6,459 bases of DNA from contig JAPOYQ010000330.1 of assembly GCA_026706505.1 (NCBI GenBank), positions 1 through 6,459 on the forward strand, given 5' to 3'. The stretch comes from Gemmatimonadota bacterium. Lineage in GTDB: Bacteria; Latescibacterota; UBA2968; UBA8231. How positions within the stretch are numbered: the first letter of the stretch is position 1; the number at the start of each line of letters is the position of its first letter. The notes beneath the pieces were generated by a model that had not been told where the DNA came from, did no database searches, and was given only the letters and a program-made list of their open reading frames with translations. Below, in pieces: positions 1 through 5,900 of this stretch. The translations under genes and the position numbers were made by a program.

Positions 1-1327
1 CGGCCACGGCTGCGCCCCTCTAACCGATCCGACCACCGCCCGGATGAATGTGTACGGGTACGCGGCCGACTATCCCATTGACTGGCGCAGCGTGGGCCAG
101 TACCTCGAACGGCTGCAAGAGCGTCGACCGGCGGTCAACGTGCTGACCCTAGTACCCAACGGTCGGCTGCGCCTAGCCGTGGCTGGTCTGGTGGACCGGC
201 CTTCCACACCGGATGAATTGAGGCGCATGAAGGACCTGCTGCAGGCGAGCCTGGAGGAGGGTGCCTTTGGCTTTTCCACGGGTCTGGAATACGGGCCGGA
301 GCGGGCCTGCTCCGAGGAGGAGATCGCCGAGTTGTGCAGCGTGGTAGCCGAGTGCGGGGGCTTGTACGCCACCCATACGCGTAATCGGGCGGGCGAGGAC
401 CAAGAGACCATTGCCGAGGCCATCCGCACGGCTCAAACCGCGGGCGTGGCTCTACAGATTTCCCATATCTCAGTGGTGGCGCGGCTGTCCGCAGACGGCG
501 TCCGGGCCGTGGACGGAGCCCTAGAGCAGGTGGACCGAGCGCGGCGGGACGGACTGGACGTGGACTTCGATATGCACACGCGGTTGTTCGGCACGACGAA
601 TCTGAGCGCGGCACTGCCGCCCGAGGTGCTGGAGGGCGATCAGGCCGCAGTGGCGGCGCGGCTGCGCGATCCCGAGGTGCGGCGGCGAGTGGGGGCGTAC
701 CGCAGTATTGTGGCGGGGCTGGCCCAAGGCGATTGGCAGCGGATTCACCTATCGCAGTACGGGCCCCGTCCCGAGTTGGCCGGACAGAGTCTAGCCGATA
801 TTGGCCGGGATATGGGGCTGGAACCCATCGACCTTATCTGCGAGTTGTTGCTGGCGGCGCAGGATCGGGTCCACGAGCCGATGATCCTGGCCTTTTGCTA
901 CCGGGAAGACGAGGCACGCCGGGTGTTCGCCCACCCGCGCTGCATGGTCGGCTCGGACGCCACGGCCCTGTGCCCCGACGGTCCGCTGCGGGGGGCTGTC
1001 TTCCACGGGGCCTATACTTGGGCGGGCTGGTTTTTCCGGCATTTTGTGCGCGATACAGGTCTTTTATCCCCAGAGGCAGCCGTCCACCGTCTCACTGGGC
1101 TGCCGGCCGGCCGCTTGGGCCTAGAAGACCGGGGGACAATCCGCCCGGGTGCCTGGGCCGACCTAGCGGTGTTCGACGGCCAGACTTTCCGCGAACGGGG
1201 CACAATCGCCGCGCCCAATCTCACTGCCCAAGGCATGGTCCACGTGCTGGTCAACGGCGTGCCCACACTCGAAGACGGGGCGTGGACTGGGGCGCGGGGC
1301 GGGCAGGTGCTGCGCCGGGGCGGGTGA
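1..1327 (+). CDS. N-acyl-D-amino-acid deacylase (D-aminoacylase, amidohydrolase superfamily), 5' end cut by window edge
   Basis: Zinc amidohydrolase expected to release D-amino acids from N-acyl-D-amino acids. The frame is open from base 2 to the TGA at 1325-1327 (441 codons), so the ATG at 44 is internal. Family members are usually around 500-530 residues, so about 90 N-terminal residues, including the HxH metal motif, are missing. The first codons read GHGCAPL. In the family this follows the bridging metal Cys, whose codon would be cut so that only its last base (base 1, c, fitting TGC) remains. Other metal or catalytic residues are present: His in YATHTRN (374-376), His in QISHIS (464-466), exactly 30 residues later as in the Alcaligenes enzyme (H220/H250), and Asp in MVGSD (956-958). 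GFSTGLEYGP and the C-terminal GxIRPGAWADLAVFD segment are typical of the family. The usual GHG after the first helix reads PNG here. The gene is GC-rich and converges on the metallophosphoesterase. The family is clear; the exact acyl and amino-acid preference is not. Confidence 0.88.
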   Translation, partial: GHGCAPLTDPTTARMNVYGYAADYPIDWRSVGQYLERLQERRPAVNVLTLVPNGRLRLAVAGLVDRPSTPDELRRMKDLLQASLEEGAFGFSTGLEYGPERACSEEEIAELCSVVAECGGLYATHTRNRAGEDQETIAEAIRTAQTAGVALQISHISVVARLSADGVRAVDGALEQVDRARRDGLDVDFDMHTRLFGTTNLSAALPPEVLEGDQAAVAARLRDPEVRRRVGAYRSIVAGLAQGDWQRIHLSQYGPRPELAGQSLADIGRDMGLEPIDLICELLLAAQDRVHEPMILAFCYREDEARRVFAHPRCMVGSDATALCPDGPLRGAVFHGAYTWAGWFFRHFVRDTGLLSPEAAVHRLTGLPAGRLGLEDRGTIRPGAWADLAVFDGQTFRERGTIAAPNLTAQGMVHVLVNGVPTLEDGAWTGARGGQVLRRGG

Positions 1328-1341
1328 AGGCGTTAGCACTT
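1305..1341 (+). terminator. candidate terminator hairpin spanning two convergent stop codons
   Basis: The left arm AGGTGCTGCGCC (1305-1316) pairs with GGCGTTAGCACTT (1329-1341), giving 12 base pairs (two of them G-U) with one bulged T at 1333 or 1334 and a 12-base loop. It is followed by TATTTC, a poor U-tract. The loop contains the deacylase TGA, and the right arm reaches the first two bases of the metallophosphoesterase stop (1340-1342). Placement between convergent genes fits a terminator for the plus-strand gene. On the minus strand no U-tract follows the stem. The pairing was found by eye and no folding energy was computed. Confidence 0.4.
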
Positions 1342-2119
1342 ATTTCACAGAATCGCCATACCGTAAACTCAACCACCAATCAGCGTGTGGCATCCCACTC
1401 TCGTGCGTTTTTTTCACCAGTACATCGATATCTATCGGCACGCGACGCAACTCGATGCGAAGGCTCCTATCCTCCCATGCAATAACTCCATATTCTGCCC
1501 AAGGAGGATACTCCCTATCGTGCAGATCACTCAATGGACGTTGAGAAACTCGGCGTATGCGCTCGTGCGCAGTAATAGGAGCACCAACACTTCCAGGATT
1601 GATTATCGTGCTATCTTCATGATAACGGATCATCTGCGTGTGCGTATGTCCTCCAGCCAATACCATGGCGCGATAACCAGACAGCATGCGTTCCATTTCC
1701 TCATCTGGAGTGGCTGAAGCGATTGCATCTTCATTGGATTGTGGCGAACCGTGATAGCAAAGAAGACTGGTAGTCGCATCGAGAGGTATCTCGACCGTTG
1801 CCTGGAACGTGCGCATGTAGTCGAGATCGTCAGGTGATAGCTTACCGACACCCCAGGATCGAACTTCATTTCCTCGCTTGGCGTTCTTGCTCTTTCCTTC
1901 ATCTGGATATGGGTTGAGACACCTCGTGTCCATGTTGCCCATGACGACCGGGGCATCCAGCGTCTTCAATTGGGCGATGACCTCACCTGGCTGAGGGCCT
2001 CCGGAGGTGACATCACCCAAGCACACGATGCGATCAATGTGTTCTGCTTTGAGATCGTTCAAGACAGTTTCTAAAGCCACGAAATTCCCATGAATATCAG
2101 AGATGATGGCGATTCGCAT
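1340..2119 (-). CDS. calcineurin-like metallophosphoesterase (YfcE/MJ0936-type fold)
   Basis: Cytoplasmic two-metal phosphoesterase of 259 residues. The metal-site motifs appear in family order: D8-x-H10 in SDIHGN, G35-D36 in CLGDV, GNMD at 61-64, H123 in CYHGSP, and GGHTHTQM at 156-163, followed by NPGSVG at 174-179. No signal peptide is visible. It is longer than minimal YfcE-like enzymes (roughly 160-180 residues); the extra C-terminal part, about residues 185-259, has no motif I recognise. The frame is open to an ATG at 2188, but I chose ATG 2119. It starts directly with the beta-strand MRIAIISDIHG and has GGAGGT 9 bases upstream. The ATG at 2128 would leave no space after that site, and the ATG at 2188 adds 23 residues of no family character. 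It is the last gene of the minus-strand run. Possible substrates include phosphodiesters, phosphoproteins or nucleotides; the sequence does not decide. Confidence 0.88.
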   Translation of the reverse strand: MRIAIISDIHGNFVALETVLNDLKAEHIDRIVCLGDVTSGGPQPGEVIAQLKTLDAPVVMGNMDTRCLNPYPDEGKSKNAKRGNEVRSWGVGKLSPDDLDYMRTFQATVEIPLDATTSLLCYHGSPQSNEDAIASATPDEEMERMLSGYRAMVLAGGHTHTQMIRYHEDSTIINPGSVGAPITAHERIRRVSQRPLSDLHDREYPPWAEYGVIAWEDRSLRIELRRVPIDIDVLVKKTHESGMPHADWWLSLRYGDSVK

Positions 2120-2128
2120 GCGCTTCAT

Positions 2129-2134
2129 ACCTCC
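2129..2134 (-). promoter_or_regulatory. strong Shine-Dalgarno site GGAGGT that decides the metallophosphoesterase start
   Basis: On the minus strand GGAGGT lies 9 bases before the ATG at 2119 and directly abuts the ATG at 2128. This favours 2119 as the start. It is the best ribosome binding site in the window and suggests that this gene is translated independently of the GH99-like gene 72 bp upstream. Confidence 0.7.
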
Positions 2135-2191
2135 ATTGTAGTGAGAAAGATCATCCTCTTGGCCTTGCACGGACCTGTTCGAATCCACGCG

Positions 2192-3334
2192 CTACTCTGT
2201 CCCCTCCCTTAATATTTCCAAATACCGCTCTCCATATCCCTCATAATCCAATCCTTCACTAAACGCCTCGCCTGTTTCGCTGCCATCCAACCGAGTCACT
2301 TCCCCTTCTTCAATCGGCTCAATCTGCGTATCCTCATGCCACTCATTCCACGAAGTAACCATCAGCATTCGCCCCGTTGATTCATCCGTATACTCTACAG
2401 CCTGCGCCAGCATCGCCCGAAATAGTGAGCCAAATTCGGCCTCCTCACTCAATTTCCGCGAGACAGCCTCATGTCCATCGCGCACACCTTTGTCGTTAAA
2501 TCCCGGTGTCGTAGCGGGTATAAACGCTGTCCCTTCAGCATGAGCCAGTTCTCGCCAACTCGCCTGCGCCGCATAATACCGATCCACTGCCGCCTGTCCC
2601 GCATAACCCTTCGCCCCCATACTGCCGTACACGTCGTAGTTCGTCACAGCATCCAGTAGCCCAATCGCCTCAGAAGACGTCGGCGGTTGTCCAAAAACCT
2701 CATCGCCGACGATGTATATATCGTGTCCCGCCTCTCTAGCCGTTGCGCGCATCGCCTCCAACACCTCAGCCAGCGTTCCATTGCGCGATAGTACCCGCGT
2801 CAAATAGACAAAGAGCACTGGCCGTCCATCGATCCGCAGATAGTTGGGGTGGTCGAAATAGCGTTCGGCTATATGGGCGATGTCCGGTGCGACACGATTG
2901 AACACTGAAAAATCCCTTGTGCGCCCTGTAGTCTCATAAAACAGCGCAATCTGCATATCGTCTAATTCATCGTGCGGCAGAATATGCTGTAGCAGAGTCT
3001 GATCTTCGCGAGAATTGGGGCCCCACCAACTCGCCACCCACAGCGATATATTGGCCTGTCGGCTCCACTTGAGATGCTGTGCGATCACAGCGGGATCGCG
3101 ATCGTCGTACTCGCCCAGCATCGGCAACTGCGGCGGTATCAACTCTTTGCGCATATAGCGACCACCGTGAAAATCACCGCTGTACCAAGGGTAATAATAG
3201 ACACCTACGGTATAAGGTGAATCCATTTGGTCTTTATCTGGACTACTCATAGGATCTTCGCCGTTACATGCATTGGGAAACACGAGGAAGATGCTGCATA
3301 AAATAGCTAAAAGAAATGGCCTACTAGAAAACAT
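2192..3334 (-). CDS. exported GH99-like glycoside hydrolase (endo-alpha-mannosidase/mannanase family)
   Basis: Predicted exported glycosidase of 380 residues. Family GH99 includes endo-acting enzymes on alpha-mannoside glycans. From the ATG at 3334, a short basic start (MFSSR) leads into a hydrophobic stretch at about residues 7-19 and then FPNACNG. Cys23 could be a lipobox cysteine, but the -3 Pro and -2 Asn are not canonical, so cleavage by signal peptidase I is equally possible. The mature part begins with YYYPWY (46-51), a hallmark of GH99 and the related WbsX family. Near the C-terminus TSWNEWHEDTQIEP carries the paired glutamates E331 and E334 (E-W-H-E), matching the GH99 catalytic pair (E333/E336 in the Bacteroides xylanisolvens enzyme). 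The TPGFNDKGVR segment is also family-like. A TTG at 3346 in the same frame would add four residues; neither start has a good ribosome binding site, and I prefer the ATG. The start overlaps the GNAT gene by 11 bp. No transporter or other glycosidase is adjacent, so the natural glycan is unknown. Confidence 0.82.
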   Translation of the reverse strand: MFSSRPFLLAILCSIFLVFPNACNGEDPMSSPDKDQMDSPYTVGVYYYPWYSGDFHGGRYMRKELIPPQLPMLGEYDDRDPAVIAQHLKWSRQANISLWVASWWGPNSREDQTLLQHILPHDELDDMQIALFYETTGRTRDFSVFNRVAPDIAHIAERYFDHPNYLRIDGRPVLFVYLTRVLSRNGTLAEVLEAMRATAREAGHDIYIVGDEVFGQPPTSSEAIGLLDAVTNYDVYGSMGAKGYAGQAAVDRYYAAQASWRELAHAEGTAFIPATTPGFNDKGVRDGHEAVSRKLSEEAEFGSLFRAMLAQAVEYTDESTGRMLMVTSWNEWHEDTQIEPIEEGEVTRLDGSETGEAFSEGLDYEGYGERYLEILREGTE

Positions 3335-3887
3335 GAGTATGCTCAATCCATTTGTCCCGATTCAAGAGAAATACACACCGCTCGAGCAACATGCGGTCTG
3401 CAAATTCGCCTCTACCGGGTCCAGGCGGTATGCGCTCCGTCTCCTCGAAACCTAGCCGATGGAGAAGCCGGACAGACCGTTTGTTTGCAACAACGCATCT
3501 GGCTTCAATCTCGTCTAGGCCCAAATCTTCAAAACCTACTTTTAGGATGACCCGGACCGCCTCTGATGCAAAACCCTGACCCCAATAAACGGGCGACAAC
3601 TCGTAGCCGATGTCACCCCGCCGGCTCTCAACGCTTTCTGTGCGTACTCCGCAGTCACCAAGTAATACCCCATTTGAGCGGTCCGTGATGGCTAGCTGGA
3701 ACTTGCATCTCGGACTTTCTTTGGACCATGCAATGCACTTGTCTACAAAGCAGATGCACTCCTCCCTAGTGTAAGGGGGCCGGTAGTAGTATTCCAGATA
3801 CCTTGGGTCCCTCCTAAACTCGGCGACGGCATCCACGTCTTGTTTAGTGAACTCCCTCATGAGCAGGCGTTCAGTCAGCTTCTCCAT
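3324..3887 (-). CDS. GNAT family N-acetyltransferase, RimJ/RimL-like
   Basis: Cytoplasmic enzyme of 187 residues predicted to move an acetyl group from acetyl-CoA to an amine. It opens with the RimJ/RimL-style LTERLLMREF (residues 4-13). The acetyl-CoA pyrophosphate loop is YWGQGFASEA (101-110). The following strand and helix contain ARCVVANKRSVRLLHRLGF (129-147), with the conserved Asn before the helix and the terminal LGF. Members act on ribosomal protein N-termini, aminoglycoside-like molecules, amino acids or small amines; no signature here fixes the acceptor. Its Shine-Dalgarno TAGGAG overlaps the stop codon of the Nudix gene 15 bp upstream, and its 3' end overlaps the GH99-like gene by 11 bp, so all three are probably translated from one message. 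The tail after about residue 170 (ending in HTHVF) is not recognisable. Confidence 0.88.
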   Translation of the reverse strand: MEKLTERLLMREFTKQDVDAVAEFRRDPRYLEYYYRPPYTREECICFVDKCIAWSKESPRCKFQLAITDRSNGVLLGDCGVRTESVESRRGDIGYELSPVYWGQGFASEAVRVILKVGFEDLGLDEIEARCVVANKRSVRLLHRLGFEETERIPPGPGRGEFADRMLLERCVFLLNRDKWIEHTHVF

Positions 3888-3899
3888 CAGGGTTGGCTT

Positions 3900-3905
3900 C
3901 TCCTA
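3900..3905 (-). promoter_or_regulatory. ribosome binding site of the GNAT gene overlapping the Nudix stop codon
   Basis: On the minus strand TAGGAG contains both the Nudix stop (TAG, 3905-3903) and an AGGAG Shine-Dalgarno core. The gap to the GNAT ATG at 3887 is 12 bases, longer than ideal. The shared bases suggest coupled translation of the two genes. Confidence 0.5.
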
Positions 3906-4397
3906 CTCTGTTAGAGTTGTAGATTTACAAATAATCGCTTTAATCTCGCGAGCAATATCCTCTTGATGACGCTCCAATAATGCTTTCTGCTCAGGCCATA
4001 AAAAGTCGGGTAGCCGATCAAGCGGGAACCATTTCATCTCATAGTGATAGACTGTATCGGTTGGTGTAGCTTCAATCTGTTCGGTGTGAAACAAGTAGAG
4101 ATGGATCACGGCCCAAAAGTCTTTATCATAGGTTAAGCGTTCGACGACTTCGAGTTTGTTGACGAGGGTCAAGTCCGTCAGGCCCGTTTCCTCTTTTATT
4201 TCACGGTACGCAGCTTTTAGCAGGTCTTCACCCGATTCGACACCCCCTTTGGGTAAGACATACTCTTCCATATCGCCCTCACGTGTCAGAGCAACGAAGA
4301 TTTGCTCGTCGTGAAGTCGAACGACTACACCGCCACTAGCTACACGCTCTGGGACATCGGTTGGCCGTTGATACCAAGATGCATCTATTTCTGCCAT
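3903..4397 (-). CDS. Nudix hydrolase
   Basis: Mg-dependent pyrophosphatase of 164 residues acting on a nucleoside diphosphate linked to another moiety. A perfect Nudix box GX5EX7REUXEEXGU spans residues 51-73, with catalytic REIKEE at 65-70. The strand before it reads YVLPKGG; the LPKG form is common in the Ap4A/diphosphoinositol-polyphosphate branch, which hints at dinucleoside polyphosphates or similar substrates rather than 8-oxo-dGTP, but this is only suggestive. Residues 1-18 precede the core strand ASGGVVVRL, and the last roughly 35 residues form a charged helix. The ATG at 4397 lies one base after the decarboxylase stop, with only a weak GGA about 6 bases upstream, so translation is probably coupled to that gene. 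Base composition is clearly lower in GC than the decarboxylase next to it (43% and 47% in two sampled 60-base lines). Confidence 0.92.
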   Translation of the reverse strand: MAEIDASWYQRPTDVPERVASGGVVVRLHDEQIFVALTREGDMEEYVLPKGGVESGEDLLKAAYREIKEETGLTDLTLVNKLEVVERLTYDKDFWAVIHLYLFHTEQIEATPTDTVYHYEMKWFPLDRLPDFLWPEQKALLERHQEDIAREIKAIICKSTTLTE

Positions 4398-4398
4398 G

Positions 4399-5811
4399 TT
4401 ATTCCAAATGGATCGCGTGGGCTAGTTCCCGCAGCACATCGACCGCCAAGAGCACGTCTTCCCTTCTACAATCGAACTGCCCGACCTGGAAGCGGATGAC
4501 GAACTGGCCCTCGTGAATTGTCTGCGTCAGGTAAATCCGGCCGTCGTCGTTGACCGCGCGGAGCAGGCGCTCGGTGGCGTCGTTGGCATTCTCGCCGGCG
4601 GGGGCATACTGGAACGTGAAGAGCGAAAGATGGCAGTCCGTCGTCAGGCGAAAGCCGTCCAGCAATGCAATCGCCGCGGCAGCCTCTTCAGCCCAGGCAA
4701 TGTGGTCTCGGATGCGCTGGCGGAGGTCTTCGAGACCGTGCGCGCGCAGTAGGAACCAGAGCTTGAGGGCGCGGAACCGGCGTCCCAAGGGGATCGTCCA
4801 CTCGCTGTAATTGGTGATCTCGGTTTGGCCGAGGGTTTGCAGGTAATCCGGACGGACGCCGAGGGTGCGAACCTGCGGTTCTGGGTCCGCAAGAAACTGG
4901 ATCGAGCAGTCGAACTGCGCCCCGAGCCACTTGTGGGGATTGAAGGCAATGCTGTCGGCTCCCTCGACGCCCTCCCACAACGCCCGTAGCTCAGGACAAA
5001 TCATCGCGGAACCAGCCCACGCGGCATCGACGTGGACGTAGAGATCGTGCTCGCGTGCCACTTCAATGGTCTGGCGCACGCGGTCGGACGCGCCGATCGA
5101 CGTGCCCCCAACGCAAAGGACGACGCCGGCCGGGAGGAACCCCGCCGCGCCATCAGCGTCGATCGCCCGGCGCAGTGCCTCCGGGTCGAGCGCCCAGGAA
5201 CCATCGGTCGGAACTTTGACGAGATGCTGTTGGCCGATACCGGCGATTCGGATCGCCTTGTCAACCGACGAGTGGGTCTCCGGCGAGGCATAGACCCGGA
5301 CCTGTTTCTCCCCCACCATGCCAGAATCGATCCCGCGCCAGCCGAGCGCGCGTTCGCGCATCGTCAGTACAGCGCAGACATTTGCCGACGTTCCCGAATC
5401 TTGGATAACGCCTTGGAACCCTTCCGGTAGCCCAAGAGCCTGGCGCATCCAATCGACCATCCGGGTCTCAATCTCCGTAGCTGCAGGTGAGGTCTGCCAG
5501 AGCATGCACTGGGCCGCCATGACCGCCGTCAAATTTTCGGCGATCATCGAAACCGGCGCGGCGTTGGCGCTGAAGTACGCAAAGAAACGCCGGTGTTGCC
5601 AATGCGTCATGCCGTCGGGTACGATGCGCTCAAAGTCGGCGAAGATCGTCTCCATATCTACCGGCTCTTCCGGTGGCGCTAAAGGCAGCATCGCAGCGAT
5701 CTCACCCGGCGCGGTCTGCGCCCGAACGGGCCGCTCGTCGAGCGTGGCCAGATACTCGGCCCCCCATCGGGCAGCTCGCTCAGCCCAGCGAAAGTAGTCT
5801 TCTCGTTTCAT
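4399..5811 (-). CDS. group II PLP-dependent decarboxylase, aromatic-L-amino-acid decarboxylase-like
   Basis: Full-length (470 residues) fold-type I PLP enzyme of the family that decarboxylates aromatic amino acids, histidine or glutamate to amines. The cofactor residues are all present: His180 in ETHSSVDKA (ring stacking), Thr237 in GGTSIGASD, Asp262 in HVDAAWAGSA (pyridine nitrogen) and the Schiff-base Lys294 in FNPHKWLG. The loop tyrosine that separates decarboxylases from plant-type aldehyde synthases is kept (Tyr335 in ITNYSEW, equivalent to AADC Tyr332), so decarboxylation is the likely reaction. The N-terminal pocket aligns without gaps to animal AADC around HW(70-71), AYF(78-80) and SPA(108-110), but positions 81, 82, 101 and 103 are Ser, Ala, Gln and Met instead of Pro, Thr, Ile and Phe. 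The substrate may therefore not be DOPA or 5-hydroxytryptophan. The ATG at 5811 has no clear ribosome binding site. The gene is GC-rich compared with both neighbours. The family is certain; the substrate is not. Confidence 0.93.
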   Translation of the reverse strand: MKREDYFRWAERAARWGAEYLATLDERPVRAQTAPGEIAAMLPLAPPEEPVDMETIFADFERIVPDGMTHWQHRRFFAYFSANAAPVSMIAENLTAVMAAQCMLWQTSPAATEIETRMVDWMRQALGLPEGFQGVIQDSGTSANVCAVLTMRERALGWRGIDSGMVGEKQVRVYASPETHSSVDKAIRIAGIGQQHLVKVPTDGSWALDPEALRRAIDADGAAGFLPAGVVLCVGGTSIGASDRVRQTIEVAREHDLYVHVDAAWAGSAMICPELRALWEGVEGADSIAFNPHKWLGAQFDCSIQFLADPEPQVRTLGVRPDYLQTLGQTEITNYSEWTIPLGRRFRALKLWFLLRAHGLEDLRQRIRDHIAWAEEAAAAIALLDGFRLTTDCHLSLFTFQYAPAGENANDATERLLRAVNDDGRIYLTQTIHEGQFVIRFQVGQFDCRREDVLLAVDVLRELAHAIHLE

Positions 5812-5871
5812 AAGACGGAGTGCACGTCGGCTGCTACGTATGGGCCGAGTATTATGGTCTGAGTCGGGGAT

Positions 5872-5900
5872 AGAGTATTAAGTACCATCGTACTTACTCT
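5872..5900 (-). other. bulged inverted repeat directly after the DUF4159-like gene
   Basis: On the plus strand AGAGTA (5872-5877), TTA bulge, AGTAC (5881-5885), CATC loop (5886-5889), GTACT (5890-5894) and TACTCT (5895-5900) form an 11-bp stem with a 3-base bulge on one side. It abuts the TAA stop at 5903-5901. In the transcribed direction it is followed by ATCCCC and not by a U-run, so it is a poor intrinsic terminator. It might be a 3'-end stabiliser, an attenuator or a protein-binding palindrome. The rest of the 89-bp gap (5812-5871) shows no convincing promoter. Confidence 0.4.

Noticed and set aside
135..614. Minus-strand frame opposite the D-aminoacylase
   Set aside because: Arg/Pro-rich low-complexity translation typical of an antisense shadow.
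733..1485. Long plus-strand reading frame overlapping the D-aminoacylase
   Set aside because: It is a +1-type shadow in GC-rich DNA, rich in Arg, Gly and Pro with no family motifs, while the other frame has clear metal-site motifs.
2134..2145. TACAAT as a -10 promoter box before the metallophosphoesterase
   Set aside because: It abuts the ribosome binding site, leaving no room for a transcript start, and the hexamer 17 bases upstream does not resemble TTGACA.
2177..2186. GTTCGAATCC resembles a tRNA T-loop
   Set aside because: The bases flanking the loop do not pair as a T-stem (only the closing G-C forms) and no acceptor, D or anticodon arms are found.
2120..2188. N-terminal extension of the metallophosphoesterase from the ATG at 2188
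   Set aside because: The 23 extra residues lack family character, and the strong GGAGGT lies inside them at the correct distance for ATG 2119.
5318..5797. Plus-strand 159-codon frame opposite the decarboxylase
   Set aside because: Antisense shadow of a well-conserved gene in GC-rich sequence; no recognisable motif or ribosome binding site.
5812..5871. Promoter for the decarboxylase in the 89-bp gap (CATAAT on the minus strand)
   Set aside because: The nearest -35-like hexamers are weak and spaced 19-21 bases away, outside the normal range.
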